From: Ditylenchus dipsaci
Taxonomy: Eukaryota; Nematoda; Chromadorea; Rhabditida; Anguinidae
Assembly: GCA_004194705.1 (NCBI GenBank)
Contig: SADC01000432.1
Coordinates: 1-64,000 of the forward strand
Length of the DNA stretch: 64,000 nucleotides
Reading direction: 5' to 3'
Part shown: one piece after another, positions 12,001-23,060 of the stretch
Layout of the letters: each line of letters starts with the position of its first letter
Position numbering within the stretch: the first letter of the stretch is position 1
Notes under the pieces: model-generated
What the model saw: only the letters and a program-made list of their open reading frames with translations
Told to the model about the DNA's origin: nothing
Databases searched by the model: none
Position numbers and translations under genes: made by a program

Positions 12001-13468
12001 TTCCGACTTATCAAAATTGTATTTGTCAGCCGCAACCCATTCGTAATATTTATGGCACCCCATCTGGTAAATATTGAAAATCACAGCCACAATAACAATC
12101 TAACTTCTCATCCAATCTGCCAAATGGGGTGAAAATCCAGAGGTTATGATTGCGTGCTCCAAATTTTAATTAATTCATCCTTCCATATGTGGGACCGTCC
12201 ACTCCAAACCCTCACCGTTCCGTCTCAACCCCTTATCTATGTGAAAACACTCGAACCAGCTGGCCATAACACTTGCCAAATTCCCAGCCCCACTTTAAAT
12301 GTTTGTAGTGTAAGGCATCCCCCTCCCCATCTCTGTGTAGTAGGTAGTCCCTAAGGCTGCCTTGGAAACAGTGGCAGTCTTAAACCCTTTTAAGGTGCTG
12401 CTTGAAGAAGCTAGAGGAGAGGGATGGGACATTTTGCTATAATTGTCGCTATGGTGTGGCTAGCTCCAGGCTTCCCCCTATTCTCCAGTTAGTGACCAGT
12501 CCCCGGTGGTGGGGTAGCACAAACTTTTCTTTGTTAACAAGCCAATTTATTTTTTAATAAAAAATATCCAGGCAAAAAGGTGCATACTTGGAGTAGGGGT
12601 AACCCAACTTACTTTTTACTACTTCACCATTTACTTTTCCCTAAAATGGATTTCACACTTTTCAAATAGCATGGTATTTGAAAGGGAGGCACTTGAGCAT
12701 TCAGAACTGTTAAACACCTGAGAAACCCCACTTCCTTATCCCATTGTTATTGAGGAGGAGGAACAGCCATTTAGGTGGTGGCTGGAAGAATGTGGAAGGG
12801 CTCTCGCTGGTTGAGTGCTGGTTGCATCATGCATAATAGGTCCTAATGCAGAAGAAGGCTATTTTACACTACTTATCCTCCCGTCTCCACATCCAAACAA
12901 CCCAATTTAGGTGAGGAAGTTGATTTTGATGTTGCAATGCTCTATTTTCTTTGACTGTTGCATGTTTTTTGTAGAAAATTTCACGAAAATTAAATTTCCC
13001 AAATACAATGCAAATTTCTTCGATCCCTTCCAGACTTATAAATTTTACATTTATTATGGCTTTTCTATTTTTTTCCTAATTCTGCTGTTGATGATTCAAA
13101 ACAGAAAATATTAAAGTTTATAATAGCTATCAGCTTAAACTAAAACTTTTACTCTCGGTTTTTTAGTCTTAATCGCTTTTTGGCATCGAAATTTTCTATT
13201 TTTTGCTTGACTACATTAAGAAGTTTTATTATTGTCTAGCATGACAATTTGCTCTAAAAAATGAGTTGTCAACTTGGAATTACACCGAATATATCCGAAA
13301 AAAAAGTTTTTCGTCTTTATATTTATATATTTAGTAGTTTTTGAGCGAGATAGTACGCGTGTTAGATCAATTCAGATACATCGGAAGCATGAGCGTAGCC
13401 AGGGGGGGGGCTGACAGGGGCTATAGTCCCGAGAGGTCATTGATTGAAAGTTCAGTATTAGTATTCAG
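9091..13468. other. 4.4-kb intergenic stretch
   Basis: No recognisable exons. It holds a 75-bp palindrome at 10169-10245 (listed separately), homopolymers, and remnants beginning near 10470 with a CGGACTTTCTCTGATAA motif related to the ACCGTATTTCCTCTAAT ends seen elsewhere. The short open frames lack family similarity and splice context. Confidence 0.4.
10169..10245. repeat. 75-bp palindrome GGGCCGTATGCAT...ATGCATACGGCCC
   Basis: Near-perfect inverted repeat centred on GATAGGATTAATCCTATC. It may be a minimal MITE or a hairpin. I saw no clear target duplication. Confidence 0.6.
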
Positions 13469-13633
13469 CACGGTTTGCATGAGCTCACAACATCGTGAGC
13501 TCATCCTCATGAGACCGATTCTCACGTGAGGAGACGTTTTGAAATTCTCACGCAACCTCACGTTGCATGAGCTCACGTCGTCCTCATCCTCACTCCTCCT
13601 CACGCCCGAAAATTTGTCCTCACGCAAACCGTG
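13469..13633. mobile_element. 165-bp MITE with CACGGTTTGC ends and CTCACG/GAGCTC repeats
   Basis: The ends CACGGTTTGC and GCAAACCGTG are inverted. The interior is a run of TCACG and CGTGAG units. Flanks GTATTCAG and GTATCAGC are similar enough to be a worn 8-bp duplication. It follows the same design as the other arms-type elements. Confidence 0.55.
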
Positions 13634-15221
13634 GTATCAGCAAATTTGACAAGTATTTTTTCTGTCTTCTTTTTGGATCAAAAGTGCCTTTTTTCCTTCT
13701 AGTCACAAAGGCGAATATTTGAACAATTTTTTAAAAGTTTCAACACTATCGTGTAACCCTGTCCAGACCTTGATTTAGTACCCTCTTTTTTCAAATAACA
13801 TTGTCATTAAATCGAGCTTCGATTCTACTTGTATTGCCACTACAGTCTTTTTTCCAGCAAAAAATATTTTCAACAAAATTTATCCTTTTGCTCTCGCATA
13901 ATTAGCTTATATTGCAAAAATCAAGTCAACTTACTCCAAAGTGTTTTGAAACATGGATGCCATAGAGTCTGTGCAGCACAATTGCAGCCAATTGGACATA
14001 GCATTTGGGTGACAGGGGTACAGACCAGACAAAAAGTTGTGTTCTGCTTCACCGTACAACAGTGAAATAGCCACTGGCGACTTCCTAGCCTGAAATTAAT
14101 TGACTGGACTTAAGCAATTATTCAGTAGTTCTTCTCAAATAATTGATCTACTTTTTTGGGTGGTGCTAGTTCTACTTTTCCAGCTCATTGGGCTTTTGAA
14201 AAGGGGGAAGGTGCATCCTTCTCTTTGTGACACTGTGTTTACAGTCAACAATTATAGGTTGGAGAAGGGGAATAATAGCCCGTTTCTAATGTTATTTTTG
14301 GAATATTTCGTTTTTAATATTGATTTTTGAGTAAAAATTGATTTTCACCAGCTTGTAAAATATGATTGGTTATTCGGATTTGTAAATTTAAAAAATTGCT
14401 GAGACATGCTTTTTTCGTTTTTTTCGAATTTGTGACGATCGGCTTCAATAAATATATGCTACTCTTATTGTTACGACTCCCATCCATATATTTTAAAGCC
14501 TTGTATTTAAGTGATTGCCTTTGTAATCTTAAGAACATCAATACAGTCTAACATTCAATAAGCCACTAATTTTTTTTAAAGAATATTGGCGGCTTACTGG
14601 AGATCAATAGTTTATGTGGCAAACTGCGGTTGTTTGCGAAACGACCCGAAAAATAATTAGTTCTGGCCAAGACAACTGGCAAAATACAATGAAAATTGGG
14701 TGGTATTCAATTCTGCTGCCCCAAATTTCAATTATCGGAATCAACATTTTTGGCAGGAGATTCGAAATAGCATTAAAATCAAATTAGCCACGAAAATTGA
14801 AGTAAAAACGTATTACACTTAATTTTGGATCGCACTTGTAGCAGCTTATCGGAGGCTGGACTGTATAGAATTTTCTAGTGTTTGACCCATTTCTGAAGCT
14901 AATTTGGGTCTCTGACATTTTACGTGAATTTGATGATACATCAAGATAGCCTTGAAATTCGTGCATATTTCAGATCTTTTTCTGCCCGACTCTCAGCAAA
15001 AAACCACTTATTTCTAGCAATTGTCGCCGCCGTCCTATATTTGTTGTTATTCTCAAGGATGCTGTTGATTTGTGGTGGTTGTTAGAGGAGGTAAGTAGTA
15101 GATTTATTGCATGTGTTTGCTGGATGCCAATTTGTTGAATTTACACACTAACAATTTCAGTGATCCCTATAGTAGTACTCCAGATAGTTTTTTGTTATTC
15201 TTCACTTGCAAATCTCTAGTT
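13634..15221. other. Spacer upstream of the Ly6-like gene
   Basis: AT-rich, no family-matching exon recognised. It would contain the promoter of the gene starting at 15222; no clear TATA or other signal could be defined. Confidence 0.35.
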
Positions 15222-17044
15222 ATGCTACTCCTCCTGCCAATTGCCTTTGTTTCTTTGATCAAAAATGGTTAGTTTGATTTTTTGTTAATGATACTATTAC
15301 AAATAGTCATTTTCAAATCCGGAAATAAATATTAAGTCAGCCTTGATAACCTGGTACCCTAAGGAGCATCCTTAAGATGCCGTGTTGTTTGAGTAGCCAT
15401 ATAAAATATAAGAGCTGTTACAACCACCTTTATATTTTATAAAAAATATAAAGGGATGACCAGTCACACCTTATAATTTTTTCCTTGTAAAACACACGTA
15501 TGTTAAAAAATGAATTCCAAAAAAACAAGTCTATTGCAGCCTTGTGCCTGGAGTGCATCCAATGTGACCGACAAGGTGTGTGGTATTCACCAGAGGAAAA
15601 TGAGAGGCACATCCTCAGGTGCCAAACAGGCATGATCCCTGCTACAAGGTGTTCCAACACATCTCACACTCACTGCATCTTCAACTACTACAAGAAGGCT
15701 GGCAGTAAGTGTTATGGCTATGTTTACATCCTGGAATCACCAAACGCATCACACTCAGGGTTAAAAGCAAATATATCTGTTCAAAATTTGTGTCCGATGC
15801 GATGGATTCGGATCGCAGACAACTGACCGAGGTCAAAAACCGGAAAAATTTAAAATTCTTAAAAAAGCTCTTAGGTTCGATTACCACTGGTAGCATGTAC
15901 CTTTTTCCTGTGCTCTGACCAGCCTCCATTTCTCAAATTAGCCTTCTGACCAATTACCAAAAAGGAATTCTAATAAATATTTAATGTTGTTCACATATGG
16001 CAGCACTCAATCACCAAAATTAGGTAGAGAGTTAGCCCGTCCATTTGACCTCCTCTCACAAAACTTGCCCTCAAAGCCAAAGCCGCATATTAATAGAGGA
16101 CATATAAAAGTGCCCTCATGCACTCTTTACAAATTAAGCAAGTGTGCTGCTACATTAACAGGACTCCCTCATCCTAATCCACTCCTCTAATTATATGACT
16201 ACCACTCTCCCAATAATAATATCCTCTCCTCCACAAGGGAGAATTTCCGCCTATCTAATTCATCCTGTAAACACACTTCTAAACACAATTTGCGGCAATA
16301 TATGAGTGAAAAAATGACTTGAAAGATTAGAGAGTCGAAATATGGTGCTGATCCGGTTTTTAACCTAAAGCATTAACATTATTAAATACACTGGGATTTG
16401 ATAGGGATACCGTAAATCCTCTAATTAGCCAACCTCCCTTCTGTTTCAAAATGGGTGTTTTTAGCATTACCTTTTTTGATCCGCTTTTTAAAAATTCTTT
16501 CAGGCAAGTCACCCCTTAATTCGCAGCCCATCTCACTGCCTACAAATTAAGGGTGATTTGCCCGAGAGCAGTGTTCTAACAGTTGGTCTAAACACAAAGT
16601 CAAGAACACGATTTGAATCGATAGGGTTGGCTAATGGCTGTAGGTGAAAACACCCGTCAAAATGTGTTTATAATTTTATTGCACCAGCATGTAGCCCCAA
16701 TTTTAACCGTTTGCTAATTAGAAGATTTACGTAACCTGAAAAATGGTGTGAAGCTAAAATTTTCACCACTACACATCCTATCTTTTGCAGCAGTGACAGT
16801 GACTGAAAGGAGGTGTGGAATGGCAGAAGAAATGAGCGGATGTACCCTCTACAAGTCTATGGCTGGTGGTAGGGCCAAAAGACATCTGATCGGAGGAAGC
16901 AATGTGGACAGACCCATGCCTTCTAGTCATAGGCGCAGGGAGGCCTCTTTGCTAGTGGAGGTGTGCACTAGTGGCTGCACCAAGGATGCTGCATCAGTGG
17001 CACAGCAGCACTTACACCATATATGCCTTGGATGCTACTACTAG
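15222..17044 (+). CDS. Secreted cysteine-rich Ly6/three-finger-like protein
   Basis: Three exons splice in consistent phase: 15222-15267, 15540-15704 and 16791-17044, giving about 154 residues. Exon 1 encodes a short hydrophobic signal peptide (MLLLLPIAFVSLI) and ends one base into an Ala codon, with donor GTTAGT. Exon 2 begins after TCTATTGCAG, encodes LCLECIQCD and further cysteines including TSHTHCIFNYYKKAG, and ends at GTAAGT. Exon 3 begins after TTTTGCAG and contains VTVTERRCGMAEEMSGC. The order LxCxxC, spaced Cys, then ERxCG resembles Ly6/uPAR three-finger proteins, which are secreted or GPI-anchored. No hydrophobic GPI tail is seen, so it is probably secreted. A basic stretch (GRAKRHLIGG) might be a processing site. 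Family assignment is by cysteine pattern only; the gene model itself is strong because phase agrees at both junctions. Confidence 0.7.
16636..16665 (+). repeat. Solitary end of a GACGGG-arm element inside the intron
   Basis: GGCTGTAGGTGAAAACACCC followed by GTCAAAATGTG matches the terminus of the element at 36432-38473 (GGCTATAAGTGAAAACACCC). No partner end was seen, so this is a remnant. Confidence 0.55.
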
Positions 17045-17123
17045 TAGGACTATGGATGGTGATCAGGAGGTAGTAGACCAGTGTGTGCGATTTGTGCTTT
17101 CAATATGTGTGTAGATATTTATC

Positions 17124-17129
17124 AATAAA
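17124..17129 (+). promoter_or_regulatory. AATAAA polyadenylation signal of the Ly6-like gene
   Basis: AATAAA lies 80 nt after the TAG stop and is followed by T-rich DNA, which supports 16791-17044 being the last exon. Confidence 0.65.
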
Positions 17130-17144
17130 ATTCTAATCTCATAT

Positions 17145-18581
17145 AAATCATGCGCCTTTTTGTTTTGAACACAACCAATTAGGGTATTGCTTAGAACAGC
17201 ACGCTCACTCGTTATGTTATAGAAATCTGACTCGAGAATTTCTAACCTGAAGTTCTCAGCGACTCAAGACTATACAAATTCGCTCTCTGGCGATGTTTTG
17301 ACGAAACTTTATTGTAATATTTGACATGTTACATGATGACCTCGAAATGAGATATGAAAGTTATTGTTTAGTTAAAGGGCCCGGTCACCTGTTACAAATT
17401 TTGCCCGCGCCAACTCAAAAAAATTTCCCGAATCAATGAACTTCTGTACGGATTTTTCAACTTGGTTTCTAACAAAACCATACCTAAAATTAAATTCTAG
17501 GCCATGTTTTGTTAGAAATCAAGCTGAAAAATCCGTAGAGAAGTTCAATGATTAGGAAAAAATTTTGAATCGGCGGGGACAAATTTAAAAACAGGTGACC
17601 ATACCCCTTTAAAGTGGACGTCATTCAGTATGTCATTTCTTTGTATTTTTCTTCAGCCCAACAAAATTAATTTGAGGATCACGCTAATTGGATCTGGTGC
17701 TGCGATGGGAGCACGCGATATTGAAAAATCCTATATACCATTTGATAGATTTTTATGCAAAAAAGTCGATTTGGGGTTAAAAAAAGCGTTTGAAAGTTAA
17801 GCATAAGCAACATAGCATAAGCAATAATATATATCCGTTATTTGCCTAAACAAACATTTGGTTCGGTCTAGTGATTGCCAGATTAGCAGAAAACCAGATT
17901 AACAACTCCAAGTCCTGAGCCCCATCGCCCCTTTGGGCGCGAGGGGGCTCAGGAATTAGAACTGCGCGCCTTAGCTCACCTTAGAAGCAAATCCGACAAA
18001 AAATACACCACTTCACATACAACTAAGCTTGTAGCGAACAAGGAAAGGTCATATGGTCAATTTGAAAAAAAAAACAATAGGGTCCCCCGTATTGTTTTTC
18101 GACAAGAATAGGGTAAGTATCATGGTTTTGGTTATCTTTAGTCATAAAAAATTGGTGCTAAAATGGCTTGCCGGCCCCTGAAAATGTGTTATCCGTATAT
18201 TTTACAACTAAATACATCATAAAAACCTCTTGAAACAGCCTAATGAATTGGTGTCAGATTTCTAGTACTTTTCCGTTCATTCTAGTCATTTAATTAACAG
18301 CTGGCCAAAATGACTGAATCCAGGTGTAAACTATATCAGGTGTACACTACATGGAGTTTTGACTGTATATAAACTACTGACCAACTTTTTATTTTGCAAA
18401 AAAATGTAACTGAACAGATGTTTTTGTACTGACCACCTTTCTGTTGACAATATATCGGGAAAGTTAGTGTTGCTGGTTCAAAATTTAAATAAAGTCTTAG
18501 AATTCCCAACTAACATTGATGGGTTTTTATGTTTGGTTTGGCTTTCAATATTGCTGTATAATTATAAAAGTGCCTACTGAC
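17145..18581. other. Spacer between convergent genes; contains a 241-bp MITE
   Basis: Expected to hold the missing last exons of the KRIT1-like gene, but none could be recognised. Contains the TTAA-bordered MITE 17372-17612 and a GC-rich hairpin near 17909-17958 (CTGAGCCCCATCGCCC and complement). Confidence 0.4.
17372..17612. mobile_element. TTAA-bordered palindromic MITE
   Basis: The ends TTAAAGGGCCCGGTCACCTG and CAGGTGACCATACCCCTTTA form inverted repeats with TTAA at both borders. The interior is also inverted (TTTTTCAACTTGGTTTCTAA and complement). Part of the inner sequence recurs near 40480-40545. Confidence 0.7.
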
Positions 18582-21500
18582 CAGCATTTGTTCATCACCA
18601 AGTAGTGTGCGAGCATCCCTGCGCAGCACTATCCTGACTTGGTCTTCCTCCAACTGCATTCCTGGCTCTAGAGGATCGCCCCACTTCTCCAGATGGTCTC
18701 CCCATTTTTCCAGATGCACATGCACCTTCTGCTCAGCCTTTAGTTGAAGGCCTGCAACAATTTTGTTAAGAAAACTGAAACACATTTTTTATTACAAAAA
18801 GCCTACTCAAACGCTGACTCGTCACCCAAATTGCAAATATCCTGGCCGCTTCAGGAGAAGACAGACCTTCAATGGCAAGCACTGCATCCCTGAGCTCGCC
18901 GGCTGTGGGTTGGGAATTAGGGGCTTCAACCTGAAGTGAAGCGCCTCCCACTAATTGCACTTCCAGTTTGTTTGGACGTAGCTGGTTTGCCAGCAGGTAA
19001 GCACTCTCCTGCCAATCTGCCTAGGTACTCGTTCGCACAGGTCTAGGGCTGTTTTCCATTGTTGTCTTCTATGTTCTGCAAAATGGATTGATAGAACAAA
19101 CTATTTGTAGAATGACCTATTTCAAAAAATTTGATGTTTTTTTTTAAATTTTCATTTCTCAGCCCCGTTCCACATTATACCGGGTTCTTCAGAAAAAAAA
19201 ATTAAAAAACTGACTATGTAGCCTCTTGCCAGGTGGTTCCCTGACATTTTTTGTAACAGGCATTGCAATATTTAGACTTACAATATCGACAAACTGATGG
19301 CTGAGGATCAGTTCAACCAGAAAAACATGTCCGTTGAGAGCAGCAAAATGTAGAGCGGTGGCTCCAGTCTTGTTGACTGCATTCACACTGGTCTTTGGGT
19401 GCAGCATGAGCACTTCACAAGCCTGCAACCTGTTGTAGAAGGCACAGTAGTGCAAGGGTGTCCAGCAGTCATTGTCCAGTTCGTTGGGGTTGTGGCCCTG
19501 TTTGAGCAGTTCCCTAAAATGTGGCCATAAATTGACCAATAAGAATAATTTGACTTGCCTCACTTTCACATGGTTGCCTTCAAAAGCATATTTGTGAAGT
19601 GGGAACTGGTGCTCCCAGAACTCAGTTGGAGATCTTTGCGGGTTAAAACTAGGTCTGCTAACTGGCTTACGTCCTTTAACATAGTATTCAGGCGCCTAAA
19701 AGTTAGTTTATAGAGCTGTAAGCTTGAATACCAGTTAGTGACCATTTATGACCTAACTTCTGATAATAGAAAAGTCAACCAATTTTTTAAGAAACACTTT
19801 TTGAAAAGCCATCTCATTTCCTGAATCTGAATCAGTTGATATCAGGTCAAAAAATTAGATATAGCTTCAGGATAAAATTTTACTATTAACAGTCAATTTT
19901 TAAAAAAAATTCCAAAATGAGATTTTCATTCCAAAAGTTGGGTCATAAATAGGGTTGTCGAGTGGAGTTTAAATCGAAAAAAACTGAAAAACTCGAAGAT
20001 TTAAAGGACCATACTTGTTGATGCAAATGAAAATTTGGCAAATTTAAATGCGCGCGGGACACTTCTCTTTCGTCTCGCACTTTACTCTTTGGCGTTATTT
20101 GGAGCGACTCAAAAGAGTGGAGTGAGAGACGAAAGAGAAGTGTCCCGCGCGCATTTGAATTTGTCAAATTCTCATTTGTATCAACAAGTATGGTTCTTTA
20201 AAGTTTCGAATCAAGTACTCGAATTTTTTAGTGAAAATATTGTTTTTAAAATAACTTTTATCGTCAATTTTTATTATTTTCTGACCAAATGTTTATGCAT
20301 TACACTCTACTTCGATTTTTCGGATTATACCATGATTATTGAAAAATGTTAATAAAAAATGAATTATTCGAAAATTTCGAGTCGAGTATCGAGTCGAATA
20401 CTCGACTCGATATTTTCGATTACTGATAACCCTAGTCATAAATGGTCAAAAACTGGGTAAGAAAAGTAAGACAGTTCAGGTTGGGAATTGAATCTGAGTA
20501 GATATCTATCCACAGAAATTTAAATATATTCCAAAATGTCTCACATTGAGTCTTCGCCTGTAGCTGGTGCACACACCAAATATAGGGTTGATCTGGTACT
20601 TGTCATATTTCTCCATCTCTATCATGCGAGCCCTGACTGTATTGCTCTTCTTGACCGCTTCCTCAAGTTCACTGGTCCTGCGGTGCACTTCGGCTTTGCC
20701 ATTTTGGTCTAGCACACTACACGAAAAATATCAATTTTATAAATTTGCAAGACTAAGCCAAAACCTGTGGCAAAAGTAAGTGAGACGAGGGTTGTAGGCA
20801 GGGTTGTGCACACATAAACGGATTCTGCAAGTGGGTTAGACACCCTGAATAGGGCATCTACGAAAAGGAGTCTCGGCACTGCTCTTCTGATAACCATCTG
20901 AATATTATATTAGGTTGGTGCATAAGTTTTAAACCATACAAAAGACTTTTTTGCAAAACGAAAATTTCTCTTATAACAAATCCAAACAATAGGTTTTGTA
21001 GCCCTGAATCTCCTCTTTCAAATGGCATATTTAAACTTAGCTTGATTATTCTGGATAACTCACCATTTGGGTCCAAACACTTGTCTGGTCATTTTGAGAA
21101 GGTTACCCGCGTTTTCATCACTTCAACTGGTCAAATGTTTTATTGAATTTCAAACGTTACGACAAAATTTTATAACCATGTTGTAGCGCAGCTCAAGAGC
21201 TACAAAACCCTGATTACAGAATGATTTTTAAAAAATCTGAGTATTGAGATATGGCCTTTTGGAAAAAATCATTTTCTTGAAAAAATGACGAAAACGCAAG
21301 TTTTTGCCAATTTTTCTGATTTTGGTCATTTTTACAAAACCAATTTACAATTCTACAAAACCTATTGTTTGGATTTTGTTATAAGAGAAATTTTCGTTTT
21401 GCAAAAAAAGTCTTTTGTATGGTTTAAAACTTATGCACCAACCTAATATAAGGTTGAAAAAATGGTATAGTAAGAATTTTTTCTGTAAGGCACGGGTAGA

Positions 21501-23034
21501 AATGATCTATTTTAAAAAATGACTCAGAAAAATTTTTTGGGACTCCAAATCTTTTTCGCCTCCAAGTGGCAATAAGCACTTGATAAATGGTATTTTTACC
21601 TGGGGAAGGGTAAAAATGTCCTTTATTCAGCCAAAAAAATTGGAACATACTCTTCTAGCCTTATAATCATCTGCCTGGACTGACTGTCAATGGCTTGCTC
21701 CCCATTTAGGCACTCGTTGACCAGTTTGGCCAGGTTGCGGAACTCGAAGCGAAGTTCATTGCAGGTCCAGAGCTGCTGCTGGAAGCCATTTCATATTCTT
21801 GGTTCTTGCCTAAGAGGGGATACACACAAGTGGGGTTGCCAGACTGGTTTGGCTTGATGAACATGGTTGCTGGTCAGCCTCTAATGGTACAGGCACTCCT
21901 CGTTGAGCCAGGGCTCTAAAAATGTGAAAATAATCATCATTCTAACTCTAGACGCATTATAATGCTATAAGCATCCCATCCAAAACTTTGGCGGTCTTCA
22001 CCGTCTTTTGCAAACATCGGGTCGGGTGGCCGGAATGCGTTAGACAGAAACTAACAGTACGCTAACTAGGGTGTTCTGGAGTAAAGTGAGGGGTTTTTCA
22101 AGCAAAAATACGAAAAAGAACTACCTCTTCAACTACCTCATTTATTTTCTGGCTTCGAGATGTCTCCAAAATGTCTTTTAATTTTTTAAACCACTTTTTT
22201 GCGTAATAATTATTTTCCAAAATTAAAATAAATTGGCGCTACTCGGTTATAAACCCCCCCCCCCAAAAGTGCTACTCGGGAATACTCCCTTCGGGGTGTA
22301 TTTCTTTTCTGTGCAACTCTTTTTCTTCTTTTTTTATGACCGGCATATGCCGGGGCATATGCCTATTGGCCAACCCTAGTCTAAGGTATGTGGGTGTGCG
22401 CATCTTAACTCCAAACCCCCAAGCCCCCTGCGCCCCGAAATAACCGAGTAGGTCCGATTTTGGGGGAGGGGGGTATTCCCGAGTAGCTTCGGGGGGGGGG
22501 GGGGTATTACCGAGTAGCGTCAATAAATTGCCTCAGAGATTTTCTTCGTAATTTTAACATTGAAAATATATTTTTTAATTGTTCCTTATTTGACCAACTA
22601 GTTCTTCTACAAAACGTACTTCTAGAACTTAATTATTATGCAAAAAAGCGTTGTAAAAAAGAAATTAAGAAATTTTAGAGCTATCTCGTATTCAGAGCCA
22701 GAAAATACATCACGGCTAAGGGCTGTAATCGACAATAGAGAATGTTGAGTCCTATCCTACAATCAAGTATGCTTCGGTCCGCCCCATGGTTTTTCAGCTT
22801 GTGCGGAGAGGGGGGGGGGTTCGCTATAGAGAAAGTTGACTGTAGTACTTACGGATTGAGTGCACGCACACATCTCAAAGCAGCTTCGAGGCCTTGTTCG
22901 CCCTCTGAGGTCTACAGGTGAGCAATCCCCTGGTTGGCAGCGTCCGAGGACCGCCAACTGGTCCGCATACCAACAAGTCATAGTCATTTGGAGCCAGCAA
23001 ACTACCTTGTCTGGGGATACTCGCAGTCGCAATA
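18582..23034 (-). CDS. KRIT1: KRIT1/CCM1-like ankyrin-FERM adaptor, apparently incomplete at the C-terminus
   Basis: Exons, 5' to 3' on the minus strand: ~23034-22853, 21915-21651, 20898-20765, 20716-20545, 19695-19564, 19513-19282, 19075-18807, 18751-18582. Phases agree at several junctions (for example the LEE|WLSEEQ split). Features follow KRIT1 order: N-terminal Nudix-like region (FVDALFR and HNPAYNP), a KYQINPIFG motif like the NPxF/Y docking motifs, ankyrin repeats (WTPLHYCAFYNRLQACEVLM, TGATALHFAALNGHVFLVEL), then FERM F1 with RIFAIWVTSQRL and VRIVLRRDARTLL. KRIT1 is a scaffold binding Rap1, ICAP1 and CCM2 at cell junctions. Frame breaks occur in the exons from 21915, 20898 and 19075. 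FERM F2 and F3 exons are not visible, and neither is the link between the last ankyrin and F1. The true start is upstream of what I can define. Confidence 0.85.
20001..20201. mobile_element. 201-bp near-perfect palindromic MITE, TTAA borders
   Basis: Inverted ends TTAAAGGACCATACTTGTTG and CAACAAGTATGGTTCTTTAA enclose a stem with GCGCGCGGGACACTTCTCTT and its complement. It sits in an intron of the KRIT1-like gene. Relatives are at 480-652 (worn), 23502-23697 and as the outer ends of 47831-49203. Confidence 0.8.
20910..21446. mobile_element. 537-bp mariner-type MITE in a KRIT1 intron
   Basis: Ends TTAGGTTGGTGCATAAGTTT and inverse with TA on both sides. TTAGGTTGGTGC is the well-known terminal repeat of mariner elements (irritans/MADE1 type). 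About 110-bp arms are inverted and there is no transposase. It makes up most of the 752-nt intron between exons 21651-21915 and 20765-20898, ending about 10 bp from the acceptor. Confidence 0.8.
22234..22523. mobile_element. MITE with GACGCTACTCGG ends, poly-C/poly-G
   Basis: Inverted ends GGCGCTACTCGGTTATA and TATTACCGAGTAGCGTC, with C and G homopolymers just inside. It carries internally a copy of the GC-rich hairpin half (TAAGGTATGTGGGTGTGCGC) found at 4672-4785. A related piece is at 27815-28027. Confidence 0.65.
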
Positions 23035-23060
23035 CTGCCACACTTACTTCCATTCAGCAG

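Noticed and set aside
16748..17044. Insulin/relaxin-like peptide
   Set aside because: A CTSGCTK motif recalls a relaxin A chain, but the paired CC and the x8 spacing to the last Cys are absent; a Ly6-like pattern with the upstream exon fits better.
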